39,308 nucleotides of DNA from Chondrus crispus (GCF_000350225.1 NW_005179251.1:49776-89083), one strand, 5' to 3'; counted from the first letter of the stretch, positions 1-9,062 are shown. The notes: a model not told the origin generated them from the letters alone. Program-made: numbers and translations.

Positions 1-8
1 GTTATAGC

Positions 9-286
9 GGTCAGTGGTTATCACAATCATAGCATCCCCACCGGTAGTGGTTATACGTTATAAGTTATAACCGGTAGTGGTTATAACCAGTAGTGGTTAT
101 AACTTATAACCACTACCGGTGGGGATGCTATGATTGTGATAACCACTGACCGGTATAACTTATGGTTTACGTTATAAGTTATAACCGGTAGTGGTTATAA
201 CTTATAACCACTACCGGTGGGGATGCTATGATTGTGATAACCACTGACCGGTATAACTTATACCGGTCAGTGGTTATCACAATCAT
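9..286. repeat. Inverted/direct 47-bp repeat cluster
   Basis: A 47-bp unit occurs at 9-55 on the plus strand and, as an apparently exact reverse complement, at 105-151 and 203-249. The last two are direct repeats with a 98-bp period. A 22-bp partial copy in the first orientation lies at 265-286 and contains the ATG of the next gene. Between the units are AT-rich stretches built from TAACTTATAACC and its complement. The arrangement can fold into long hairpins or a cruciform. No coding role is evident. It could be a small palindromic repeat family or the remains of a hairpin-type element. Confidence 0.9.
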
Positions 287-1346
287 GGACCGCGCCGAGG
301 CCACGTGGCCCGACGCACCCGCTAAGAGCCTCTACTCGGCAAACATCTTCAGTCCCGCCCTGCGGAGCGAGCCCAACTCCACGTCCACGAGCTCCGGCGA
401 TGAGAAGGGCCTCTCCGCCGCAGAGCGGCAGCAAGTGGTTGGTGACATTGGGCACCACACGGTGACCAACTACTACCGGTGCACGTTTGACGGGGCGGAG
501 ATTGAACTGGACACCTTTCGCGGGTGCTCCATGCAGCCGGAGCAGGTGGTCTTATTTGTGACGGATGACGAGTTTTTCAAAAGGGCGTCGCTCGTCGCGG
601 AAGACCCCCTCAACCAGGTAAGGGTGGAGCTTCTCGCGCCGCGGCCTTCGACGTCGTCATCATCATCATCCTCGTCACTGATGCTGGACGAGCGCAAGAC
701 AGGCGTCACGGCCGACTTATCGCTGAAGAACATCTCCGTCGTGGGCGGGTGCGCCGTGGTACAGGCGGTGGTAACGGCGGTGAGCCTAGGCGAGGCGGAA
801 TTCGTGCAGGCGATTTACCGAGACACGTACCTTGCCAAGCGCGCGGTGGCACTCGACGTACCGCGCTCCAAGCTGCCGTTCTACCCACTGGACAAGCAAA
901 CCAAAACGTTGCTGCGGCAGATGCCGTCGGCAATGTGGGTGGTGTCAACCAGCGCGGCCCACGGGGAGGATCTGGCGATGACGGCGACGTCCGTCACGGT
1001 GCCTGCGGCGGCGCGCGGGATGATATGCTTCAATGTGGGGCACTCGAGCGCGTTCTACGCGGGGTTCGGCGGGGTCGGGGCGGGCGTGAGGCTGTTCGCG
1101 CTTTCGACAAGGCAGAAGGACATTGCCGAGCGGTACGTGACGAGGGCTGCGTTGGGGAAGGAGGATAGGACACGGCTGGAGGAAGAGTGCATGGTGGCGG
1201 CAAGTTGCACGATTGAGCATACCGAGGATGTGCAGGACCATCACATTGTTTTGACGAAGATTGACGGCGTCAAGGTGCCGGAGAAGGACGAGGAGGGGTT
1301 GATGCCTTTGGTTTGGCAACACGGAAAGTTGATCACGGAAAGTTGA
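285..1346 (+). CDS. Flavin-reductase-like domain protein
   Basis: 353 residues from ATG 285. An in-frame ATG exists at 228, but it lies in the repeat cluster and would add 19 residues of repeat-derived sequence, so 285 is preferred. The C-terminal part (about residues 215-350) reads like the FMN-binding split barrel of flavin reductases and related flavoproteins: a QMPSAMWVVSTS strand, then TATSVTVPAAARGMICFNVG, the ALSTRQKDIAERYV segment, and late DHHIVLTKIDGV and PLVWQHGKLIT strands. Such domains bind FMN and take part in NAD(P)H-dependent flavin reduction or small oxidoreductions; the substrate cannot be told. The N-terminal half (about 1-200) is not recognised and could be a degenerate second barrel. 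It contains a Ser run (codons near 651-680). There is no obvious signal peptide. Single exon. Sure of the domain fold, unsure of the activity. Confidence 0.72.
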   Translation: MDRAEATWPDAPAKSLYSANIFSPALRSEPNSTSTSSGDEKGLSAAERQQVVGDIGHHTVTNYYRCTFDGAEIELDTFRGCSMQPEQVVLFVTDDEFFKRASLVAEDPLNQVRVELLAPRPSTSSSSSSSSLMLDERKTGVTADLSLKNISVVGGCAVVQAVVTAVSLGEAEFVQAIYRDTYLAKRAVALDVPRSKLPFYPLDKQTKTLLRQMPSAMWVVSTSAAHGEDLAMTATSVTVPAAARGMICFNVGHSSAFYAGFGGVGAGVRLFALSTRQKDIAERYVTRAALGKEDRTRLEEECMVAASCTIEHTEDVQDHHIVLTKIDGVKVPEKDEEGLMPLVWQHGKLITES

Positions 1347-1347
1347 T
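1320..1347 (+). repeat. 14-bp tandem duplication across a stop codon
   Basis: The 14-bp unit CACGGAAAGTTGAT is present twice in a row (1320-1333 and 1334-1347) at the very end of the flavin-reductase-like gene. The current TGA stop (1344-1346) lies in the second copy. With a single copy the frame would end two codons earlier, at the TAG now at 1351-1353. The duplication has therefore changed the C-terminal residues. Confidence 0.9.
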
Positions 1348-1989
1348 CACGTAGCGGTAGGCGCCGGGTGCTGAGAGTCGGCCCTTGTGCGCTACAGTAT
1401 TAAATTATATAAACGCTTTTTTAATTGAAACATTTCAATTGAAACAAGGTCTTGAGCAAAGAAAAATGCAGCAACTCACAACTCAGAAATGGCCATTAGA
1501 CTCGCCCCTCCCGGTGCACCGCCGTTCCCATCGCCGCCCTCTCGTTTCCCCCCCTTTCTATCCCGATCGCCTCCGCCGACGACACCCTCATCCTCACTGA
1601 AGGGAACGTCATCCAAGCCCTCGACGGTGAACAAAACACACACTCGTTCTCTCGTTCTCCCGCCATTTTTTGTACACGTACGGTATGTGAAATGTATTGC
1701 AGAAGGGACTTCACTATACATGTATATATCACATTCAGGTTGCAACGTGTTTCTGACTGTCGTACCTCCGGTGAGTGAGAATGTCCGGCGAGCAAGAATG
1801 GCCGCGGCAGGAAACAATGTCGTCTCTGGCCATCCCACCGAGCACAAGGAAGGCACAAGGAAGAGTGCCTGGCCTGACGGTGTAACCACAAACAAATGCT
1901 GATCGGATAGCCACGGCGGTATCCCCGTACCCCTGTCTTCTTCCTCCTCCACTTTTCGCGTCGGGTGCATGCGGCCCAGTGCTTCTTGT

Positions 1990-2019
1990 TTCCAACCATC
2001 TCTTAAGAGATGGTTGGAA
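1990..2019. repeat. Perfect 30-bp palindrome
   Basis: A 15-bp arm (1990-2004) is followed without a spacer by its exact reverse complement (2005-2019); the centre is CTCTTAAGAG. It could extrude as a cruciform or fold as a hairpin in RNA. There is no U-tract after it, so a bacterial-type terminator is not suggested. Confidence 0.95.
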
Positions 2020-2022
2020 CAG

Positions 2023-2070
2023 GGACACTCAACACACTTACACATTAATACACATTGATGTGTGAGTGTC
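2023..2070. repeat. Imperfect inverted repeat with 24-bp spacer
   Basis: GGACACTCAACACA at 2022-2035 is mirrored by TGTGTGAGTGTCC ending near 2071, around an AT-rich spacer. It lies directly beside the 30-bp palindrome, so the two may be parts of one palindromic element. Confidence 0.7.
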
Positions 2071-2613
2071 CGTGCACGAGCAGTTGCCCGTGTCCAAACA
2101 AGCCAAAAACCTCCATTTCACACAACCTCTTCATGCTCCATCATGCTCCCCCACCACTACCAACAAGCCACAGCCTCCCGACGACCGCCCGTCTTCGACG
2201 CTACACATGCCGTCAACCTCAACGCTAACACCGTCGTCAAGGTTTCGTTTCCTGGCGGAAACGAAGTTTCTAATACCTGACAAAGCGAAAACCACCGCAA
2301 ATCCGCCGTGCATATCTTGAACTTCATACTGTACTACAACGACTGATATCGTATGTGCCTGTTCCGCCTCCAGTTTTGTTTGCTGGTCTCGCTACGCGCA
2401 GTCTCTACGTTGGACGACACTATTCCCCGCACACTGACGCAACTGTGCGCGACACATAGAAAAGATGTGCCGGCTACTTTTTTTGCGGAGAGGGGCATCG
2501 AGGCGTCGGGTAACTAGAAACAACTTCAAATACATACAAATTTCTCCTGGCACATCATCCCTTACTACATATACCGTGGGTACAACCCCTCCTGTCCTGG
2601 CCGGGACATCCCC

Positions 2614-2634
2614 TTTTGCCTAGTGGTTATTCAC
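2614..2634 (+). other. tRNA D-arm / box A-like motif, copy near receptor 3' end
   Basis: CCCCTTTTGCCTAGTGGTTA followed by TTCAC resembles the 5' third of a tRNA (box A and D-arm). The same motif recurs at 38910-38940 and, in a shorter form, in the repeats at 1-286. No box B (GGTTCGA-type) follows within 100 bp, so it is not a tRNA gene. It may be a SINE-head or tRNA-fragment relic. Confidence 0.45.
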
Positions 2635-2649
2635 ACACTCACAATCACA

Positions 2650-5600
2650 CTACTGCACGAGCTCGTAAAAGTACAGTTTTGCTTCTACCTGGATCGCAAT
2701 GTGCCGACCTGAAGTAGAACAGTACCAACGATATCCCGCAACGGTTGCTAGGCGGATTTCGTCATCTCCTGTCTTGTAGAACACTCCATCTCCCTTTTGC
2801 CGAATCCTCAGTTTCCTCTCCAGTTTCCTCTCTAGATCCGCCGCCGTGAGTTTGCCCTCATTCGTATCGATGAACTGGCGCAGATCGCTCTCTTCGAGAT
2901 ACCCAACATCATCGTATTGCTTTTCGCAGACAGCGCTTTGACTCGTCACGGACAGGATTCGCAACGTTCCTCCACCAAACCTTGCAGTACCCAACGTCGC
3001 TATTCGCGACCCGTCCCGGAACCAAGCAATCTGCCTTAGATGTTCACTATAGTTTGTGCTATACCTTAACATCACCATCACCCCTGTCTCAATATCCCAT
3101 ATCGCAAGCTCTTCTCCAATTCCATCTCCAATTCCAAGGGCTACGCGTCGTCCGTCGTCAGACCATTCCAGCGGATAGCGTGGTAAACCATACTCATAGA
3201 GCTGGTACCGATATGTTACACCTGTCTCCCAATTCCAGATCATAACTCCGCCTCTGCTTGGTTTCCCATTTTCATCAATTTCAACCATATTATATCCAGT
3301 TGACGCGATCCACTTGTCATCTGGAGACCACTTCACCGCAACAGGAGAACCATTATAAGGGAACAGAGCCCGCTCAACAGAGAACGGAGCCCACCCAACA
3401 GAGAACGAAGCCCGCACACCTTCTTCACCTTCTCTCCCGGGCCGCTTCACAAAGTTGAACCAATCTATGTGAACTTCGTCTGCAAATTCGTCTGAATACA
3501 ACTCAAGCAGACCTTGGTCCGCAGCCCATTTCAGGCCGACCGAATCTGGGACACGTTCGGGGGCATCGCCCATCGTCTCTCCTGTCTTGGCGCCCCGCAG
3601 CACGACCCTGCCATCTGTATGCCCACATGCCACCCTGATCGCCTCTCCCGTTCTGGCGCTTAACAGCACGACCCTGCCGTCGTTATTGCTACCGCCAAGC
3701 GCGATCTTCGTGTCGTTTCCAGCCCACGCCAGGCACCTGATATGCATGTAGGCGTCTGTGATTCTCTCCCATAACTTGTTCCCAGTCTTCCCGTCCCACA
3801 ACCCCATCCCCCTTCCAAACGACACGAACACCCTCGTCCCATCATTGGACCAACATGCTTTTGCGTAACCATCGTAACCATCCTTGGCCCAGGCCTCCCC
3901 GCATTCCCACAACTTGTCGCCCGTCTTGCTGTCCCACAACTTGTCGCCCGTCTTGCTGTCCCACATCGCAAACGTTCCATCCACTGCTGCCGTAAACACC
4001 CGCTTGCTATCTCTAGACATCTCCAGACAATGCACAGGGCTTACGTGTGTCTCAGCATCCCCCCACATCTTCTTCCCCGTCTTCACATCGTACATCACTA
4101 CGTCTCCGTCTCCAACCACAGTAGCACATATGTCATCGCTTGACCACGCAACAGCCGTGAATTTTCGCCTTTCCTTGTTGACCTTGTCGACTTCCTCTTC
4201 CTCCTCCTGCACCCTCTCCACATTATCCCACCTCCAAATGACAATATTGAAATTGTCATCCACAGAAAACATCCGCTTTCCATCTTCTAGCCAGCCCAAG
4301 ACCTCAACATGCGACCCGTGTGTCGCCATGTGCCGCCATACTTCTGCCCCGGTCTTTGTGTCCCTCACAGAAACCTTCCCGCCGAAACTGGAAGCAGCCA
4401 ACCATCTCCCATCCCCGGACAGAGATATTGCCCTTGCCCGAAAATCATCAAATTTCGATATTCTCTTCCCCGAGCGTCCGTCCCATACCGACACCACACC
4501 CAGATCGTCGATACAGTCCTCGCCACAGCACAACAGCGTTCCGTCCTCCGACCATGAAAGACAGCGAACGTCTTCCAAAGGCGCGCTTTCCGCGATACTC
4601 CTACCAGTCTCCCCGTCAAAGATCCACAATCTTGCTTCAGATACTGTTCCTTCAATTTTTCTACGTTCCATCTTGAACACGCACGCGACCCGCTTTCCAT
4701 TCTTCGACCACGAAATCAACCACTTGGGCCGATCGAAGTCGAACAGTCGAATACTCGGCACGTCAATCACCCGAACCCTCTCCCCTGTCTCTGCACACAG
4801 TATCAAAATTGACACGTTTGAGCCGCATTTTCCCATGCACGCCAACCGTTTCCCGCCCGGTGAAAGCGATACTTTCTTAACAACATGGCCCCACATATTC
4901 GCTGCCCCCTTGATCTTCACACCTCTCTCAACATCCCACAACACAACCACACCATATGCTCCCCCAATCGCTACTCGCTTTCCATCCCCCGTCAAGTCAA
5001 AAGGCAAGTCAAAAGGGCAACGGCCCAGGTGCCCTACATCCACTTCCCGTCCGACTCGCTCTGCTGTAGCTCCTGTATGCATATCCCACACCTGCACGCT
5101 TGTTCCATCTGCCTGTACTACCGCTACGTACTTTCCGTTCTCCGACCAAAACCTGCTCACACCCCATGCCACTTCAAACAACACGTTTTCTTTCATTTCC
5201 CCGTCCCGGAATGTCCGACGAAACAGATGCTTCTTATTACCCCCCCAAGCGATCACTTCGTTCTTAGCTGCGCATCCCGACATTCCCACCACCCTCCCCT
5301 GGTCCGGAAATATGTGTTGCACCGCGCCTGATACGTTCAAGCCAGGTGTAAGCGACTTCAACCACGGCTTCTCCGCAACTTCCTCTATCCTGCGTAAGAA
5401 CTCTCCAATTACTTCCGACTCGTTCCTGAATCTCAACAGACCATCGTACAGCTGAAACCATACCTCTCTCGAACTTCGACGAACAAAGGACGCACTCAGC
5501 CCCGCCTGTCTAGCAATCTTCTGCAACGACCACAGCCTGCCTCCCGCTTCGCACCGTTCTCCGTCTTCCCCGGCTACGTCCGTCAAAATCTTGAAATCCT

Positions 5601-7830
5601 CTTGAAGATTTAGCCCCTCTGCCCGAGTTAACTTCTCTGCCACCCACCTGGCATCACTCAAAACATCCCACAAATCCTCGCCCAGCTGCGCCCCCTTGAG
5701 ATGGCGGCACAAGTTGTGTCGGAAATACTCGTCCTCCACCATATCCTTCTTCCACCCTCTCCCGCAAACCCACGGCGGCGCTTCTTTCCTGTTCTCACTC
5801 TCGTTCCATTGCCATTCTTGCACAAGCTTTTCATTCCACCTCTTCTCTCCCCCATTCCCACATCTCTGTTGCACGTAATCGAGCTGCAAATCGTGCAACC
5901 TGACTCCGGCGATCTTGCGACCACTTGACACTCCATCCTTTCGTTCCACTAGACTGGCCTCCACGAAGTCGTGTAGCACTCTTCTTGTCTGAGATTTCCT
6001 TTTCTGTTTCCATAGTAAACAAAGTACGCTCAACGGCAACCATCCTTGGCGCCGAATGACCACCAGCGACTCGTACATCTCGGCGTAGGACATCAACTGC
6101 CCATCTCCTCTGGTCTTCTTTCGATCCATCATGCACAACGAAACTTCAAACGCCATTGACAGGTTCTCGTATAGGTACGTCCCATCCGCTCTTTCGTCCA
6201 ATAGTATTGACGATGTATCTTCCAGACACTCCAAGTACTCATCAAGCACATTTTTCAGACAAAGTTCTTTCGCAATCTCACGATGTCTCGCAATCGCTCT
6301 GCCAACCACGGACAGCGCAAGCGGAAGCCCACCGCAAAACCTCAGTATCCTATCCGTTTGATCCACCAGGTCATCAACCTCTTCACGTTGTAGGTCAGCA
6401 GACTTCAGCAAGATTTCCAGAGAGGAAGCATCTTCTTTTGTCGAAAATTGGATTTCTTCGCTTCCCTCCACCACGCCCCACTCTCGCGCTGTGAACGCTG
6501 TACGGCTGCTGTTCTCCACATCCGCAATTTCTCGCAGTCTTGACATGACTTTACTTCCGGCTATGCCTTCTCTCCCGACCATGCCTTCTCTCCAGACATC
6601 GTCGATAAGTAACAAAATTGTCTTCCCTTTGAACCACTCTGTGACCCTCGAAACCGCAGATTCTAGCACGCTTTCTTCACGCACCTCCTTCGCTTGCGTT
6701 TCCCCTCCGCTTTCTCTCGTGATGCGGGCCAGCTGTTCCATTACTCCTCGTTCTGTCGCGTCTTGACCGAGCACCAGCCAGTATATACCGTCGCAAAACC
6801 GGCTGCGAACCTCTTCATCCGAGGCCAGACCGCGTAGGGCGCAAGACTTTCCGATGCCTCCCATCCCCTTCGTCCCCACAACCCCTCCACGGCGCGCTCC
6901 AACAGCACCAACATTTTGACGGTCTCCCGGACGCAAAACACTCCGCCTCAATCGTTCTTCCGGAGCCGTCGTACGTTCCGTACTGTTGCCAGCATCTTCA
7001 CTGCGTCCAAACTTCAGTATGACATGATCCGGGTTCTTTGGCACTTGAAACGAAGCCTTGAAGCCATCCTTCTTCGGGTCCTTCTCCGCGGATGTAGTAC
7101 GCATTTGATGACGAGCATCGCCACTGGCGTCGCTCCTCTTCGCCTCTTCCTCGAGTGGGCCATGTACGCCTTCTGTCACAACATCGCTCGAATCCTCCTC
7201 ACTTAGCTTTTTCACCTCCAGAAATACTTGTTCAACAAGATGTTCCCTTGCAAGATGGCCGAATTTATCTCCCGGCAGGTTTGTTGCCCTTACGTCATTT
7301 TCAATCCCAGTGATATCTGCCAGCTCTTTTAGCTCCCTCTTCACCATATCCGTGCTCGCCTCGCGTTGTCGTTCCTCGCTAAAAAATTTCTCCACTTCAA
7401 AAATATTCTTTCCTTCCTTATCCCGGTACCGGTTGGGCTCCAACTCTCTGCATTCACGAATACTTAGTCTGTAAAACACCGGAATCAGTGTTGGTGGCTG
7501 CCTCCCACTCCTTATTGCTTCTTCCCTTCTACGTAGGAAGCAACGCAGTTCCCTCATCGTCCATTTTCGAGCTGCAAACTCGGGAGAAAGAATGAAAACG
7601 CCGACCATAGCAGACTCCATAGCCTTCTTCATTGCATCCGGTCCGTGGCCCCCGGTCTTTAGCGAGATTTTGTCGAGGAAGCAATTAAAACCCTGATCTT
7701 CCAATTTCTGGGAAAGAAGACGTGCGATGTGTAGCTTGTCCGGGCCAGCATGGCTTATGAACACATCGGGAGACCGTATCTTTCGCCGTTTTCTGCTTGG
7801 TCCCGTCTCTTGCCGGAAGCTTTCCTGCAT
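2650..7830 (-). CDS. TIR / NB-ARC / WD40 immune-receptor-like protein
   Basis: A single-exon frame of 1726 residues. ATG 7830 is the first after an in-frame TAG at 7839-7837. A TIR domain (about 20-205) starts PDVFISHAGPDK. Its ILSPEFAARKWTMREL segment keeps the Glu (residue 94) at the position of the catalytic glutamate of NAD-cleaving TIRs. A charged linker leads to an NB-ARC switch: Walker A GMGGIGKS (322-329), kinase-2 LLLIDDVW (406-413), RNBS-B-like SSRTAFTARE (441-450), CGGLPLAL (499-506) and an LHD motif (645-647) where the MHD histidine-aspartate would be. From about 840 to the end I count roughly 14-16 WD40-like blades, enough for two propellers. In known NLR/STAND proteins the repeats sense a ligand, NB-ARC exchanges ADP for ATP and oligomerises, and TIR signals by consuming NAD+. 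By analogy this is probably a cytoplasmic surveillance or cell-death receptor; the ligand is unknown. The gene stands alone, with no partner visible. Confidence 0.93.
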   Translation of the reverse strand: MQESFRQETGPSRKRRKIRSPDVFISHAGPDKLHIARLLSQKLEDQGFNCFLDKISLKTGGHGPDAMKKAMESAMVGVFILSPEFAARKWTMRELRCFLRRREEAIRSGRQPPTLIPVFYRLSIRECRELEPNRYRDKEGKNIFEVEKFFSEERQREASTDMVKRELKELADITGIENDVRATNLPGDKFGHLAREHLVEQVFLEVKKLSEEDSSDVVTEGVHGPLEEEAKRSDASGDARHQMRTTSAEKDPKKDGFKASFQVPKNPDHVILKFGRSEDAGNSTERTTAPEERLRRSVLRPGDRQNVGAVGARRGGVVGTKGMGGIGKSCALRGLASDEEVRSRFCDGIYWLVLGQDATERGVMEQLARITRESGGETQAKEVREESVLESAVSRVTEWFKGKTILLLIDDVWREGMVGREGIAGSKVMSRLREIADVENSSRTAFTAREWGVVEGSEEIQFSTKEDASSLEILLKSADLQREEVDDLVDQTDRILRFCGGLPLALSVVGRAIARHREIAKELCLKNVLDEYLECLEDTSSILLDERADGTYLYENLSMAFEVSLCMMDRKKTRGDGQLMSYAEMYESLVVIRRQGWLPLSVLCLLWKQKRKSQTRRVLHDFVEASLVERKDGVSSGRKIAGVRLHDLQLDYVQQRCGNGGEKRWNEKLVQEWQWNESENRKEAPPWVCGRGWKKDMVEDEYFRHNLCRHLKGAQLGEDLWDVLSDARWVAEKLTRAEGLNLQEDFKILTDVAGEDGERCEAGGRLWSLQKIARQAGLSASFVRRSSREVWFQLYDGLLRFRNESEVIGEFLRRIEEVAEKPWLKSLTPGLNVSGAVQHIFPDQGRVVGMSGCAAKNEVIAWGGNKKHLFRRTFRDGEMKENVLFEVAWGVSRFWSENGKYVAVVQADGTSVQVWDMHTGATAERVGREVDVGHLGRCPFDLPFDLTGDGKRVAIGGAYGVVVLWDVERGVKIKGAANMWGHVVKKVSLSPGGKRLACMGKCGSNVSILILCAETGERVRVIDVPSIRLFDFDRPKWLISWSKNGKRVACVFKMERRKIEGTVSEARLWIFDGETGRSIAESAPLEDVRCLSWSEDGTLLCCGEDCIDDLGVVSVWDGRSGKRISKFDDFRARAISLSGDGRWLAASSFGGKVSVRDTKTGAEVWRHMATHGSHVEVLGWLEDGKRMFSVDDNFNIVIWRWDNVERVQEEEEEVDKVNKERRKFTAVAWSSDDICATVVGDGDVVMYDVKTGKKMWGDAETHVSPVHCLEMSRDSKRVFTAAVDGTFAMWDSKTGDKLWDSKTGDKLWECGEAWAKDGYDGYAKACWSNDGTRVFVSFGRGMGLWDGKTGNKLWERITDAYMHIRCLAWAGNDTKIALGGSNNDGRVVLLSARTGEAIRVACGHTDGRVVLRGAKTGETMGDAPERVPDSVGLKWAADQGLLELYSDEFADEVHIDWFNFVKRPGREGEEGVRASFSVGWAPFSVERALFPYNGSPVAVKWSPDDKWIASTGYNMVEIDENGKPSRGGVMIWNWETGVTYRYQLYEYGLPRYPLEWSDDGRRVALGIGDGIGEELAIWDIETGVMVMLRYSTNYSEHLRQIAWFRDGSRIATLGTARFGGGTLRILSVTSQSAVCEKQYDDVGYLEESDLRQFIDTNEGKLTAADLERKLERKLRIRQKGDGVFYKTGDDEIRLATVAGYRWYCSTSGRHIAIQVEAKLYFYELVQ
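3361..3419 (-). repeat. Short degenerate repeats inside the WD40 region
   Basis: Three imperfect units of about 20-21 bp containing CAACAGAGAACG and AGCCC follow each other in the receptor gene. They encode a repeated Phe-Ser-Val / Ala-Pro pattern (RASFSVGWAPFSVERALF). They lie in a poorly WD40-like insert between blades and look like recent slippage products. Confidence 0.6.
3908..3961 (-). repeat. In-frame 27-bp tandem duplication in a WD40 blade
   Basis: A 27-bp unit is present twice (3908-3934 and 3935-3961) and appears identical. It gives the duplicated nonapeptide seen in WDSKTGDKLWDSKTGDKLW. It sits at the junction of two blades and keeps the reading frame. Exact identity points to a recent event. 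Confidence 0.95.
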
Positions 7831-8295
7831 TCTTTCCTAAACAGCCAGACTCCAAGGACAGAACAGAAAGAAAGAGAACTTGGTGAGGTGCCGAGTGTGT
7901 TTTGCGTGAGAACAGCACCAGCTGTTAGAAAAACAGGGGTGCGAAGGTTGAAACCTTCGGCGCGTGGCACTCTTGTCGTTGTCACACAACGCGAAGGTTG
8001 AGGCCTTCGGCGCGTGGCACTCTTGTCGTTGTCAACGAAAGCAGCATCAGTGGCGACGGTCGTGTGGATCAGTAGGATAAGATGATGTGCTTTCGCTTGT
8101 TCTTTCGTGAATGATGAATGTTGGCGTGACTTCTTCGCGGAAAGACGCACTTAGGGTGTAAATGACACCAGCAACAAACCACCTGATAAATTACACTGTG
8201 TAAGATATCAGTTTGATTGTTGCTCCCCACTTCATGATGGCAGAAGTTGAGGAAGGTCCAGCCACTGTAAGCATTATGCATGCAAACGGCTGTTC
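7831..8295. other. Upstream region of the receptor gene
   Basis: About 465 bp between the receptor start and the pogo transposon. It must hold the receptor promoter, unless that was pushed away by the transposon nest. No clear TATA box was seen. The main structure is a 50-bp tandem repeat, listed separately. Short frames here show no coding character. Confidence 0.55.
7941..8040. repeat. 50-bp tandem repeat, two copies, with internal hairpin
   Basis: Two head-to-tail 50-bp units (7941-7990 and 7991-8040) differ at only a few positions. Each starts with an inverted repeat: CGAAGGTTGAAACCTTCG in the first, with GGCC replacing AACC in the second. They lie 111-210 bp upstream of the receptor ATG. 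They could be paired protein-binding sites or simple duplicated sequence. Confidence 0.9.
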
Positions 8296-8297
8296 TA

Positions 8298-8326
8298 CAG
8301 TACCGTTCTCACTGGTCTAATTCTGG
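8298..8326 (+). repeat. Left terminal inverted repeat of the pogo-type element
   Basis: It starts CAGTACCGTTCTCACTGG and continues to AATTCTGG. The preceding TA at 8296-8297 is the target duplication. It pairs with 16665-16693. Confidence 0.92.
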
Positions 8327-8477
8327 AAAAGAGTCAATTCTGGACAATATATTTTTGAGTACCCCGCCTTCGAACCTCTTTATCTCTCTCACACACCCCT
8401 CCCCCATCCTTCAATGCCTACCGCCCCTCTCCCAACTCCCTCATGCTTCCGTAGACAGTGCTCCTGATCGGTGGTGC

Positions 8478-9062
8478 TGTTGCGAATACTCTTTCTCGGG
8501 TGGCATCCGTGTGAATCCTGGACACGTGTGACGGAATAATTCGAATCTGGACGAGCCATCCGTCCTGCACTGTCAGCTCGGAACAAAAGCGTTCACCGCC
8601 GTCCTGGCGGACACTGTGAGTCGCTCAAAAGGACGCGGTACAGTCTGTCGTCACTTTCCGAGGGGGTGCGATCTTTTCGAATCAGACAACGCCTCTGAGC
8701 AGGATACGCAATGTGAGCGGTGACTTGGAGAGAGGAGGAAAAGGCGCGGGCTTGGAGGCTGTCAAGCGGACAGGGGGCGCGTAGGGATCAATTGGGCGCG
8801 GCTATTGTCTGCAAGTAGAGCACAAGTCTGGGAAGAATGCAGGAAGGGCATGGCAGCGGGAAGGGAGAGCTTGCACTGGTGGCGATTGTGAGGCCTGAAG
8901 GACTGGAAAGTCGGCTATTATCGTTGTGTAGGAATCATCTCTAACTATTTGTTTGTATGTTCTCGCTGTTCATTGTGACCCATTCGTGCTGTCCTTGAAG
9001 ATAGGGCTGATAAAGCACTGTTTCTGTTTGATTATCACGCGCCGCAGGTGGTACCTGCAACA
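8478..9062 (+). repeat. 5' LTR of element A
   Basis: 585 bp, TG...CA ends, no difference from the 3' copy found by eye. It should contain the element promoter. No strong TATA box was recognised. The right edge is fixed by divergence from the 3' LTR flank after CCTGCAACA. Confidence 0.95.

Larger units (their letters stand above)
1347..2649. other. Intergenic region, no confident gene
   Basis: About 1.3 kb between two host genes. It includes a pyrimidine-rich block (about 1500-1620) and palindromic sequence at 1990-2070. In frame 3 around 1557-1620 there is a short protein-like stretch (IPIASADDTLILTEGNVIQA) that could be a decayed exon, but no start, length or homology supports a gene. Several short overlapping frames exist on both strands; none has convincing composition. 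Confidence 0.6.

Noticed and set aside
9..286. Repeats with spacers reminiscent of a CRISPR array
   Set aside because: Only three units, in mixed orientation, with unequal and repeat-derived spacers in eukaryotic DNA; not a CRISPR array.
1489..1902. 137-codon frame starting MAIRLAPPGAPP
   Set aside because: Low-complexity Pro/Ser product in a pyrimidine-rich tract, overlapped by equally long frames on the minus strand; no domain.
3884..5455. 523-codon plus-strand open frame opposite the WD40 region
   Set aside because: Its Ser/Pro/His-rich product has no domain and mirrors the receptor's WD40 codons. Long antisense shadows are expected over a 5-kb frame of this base composition.
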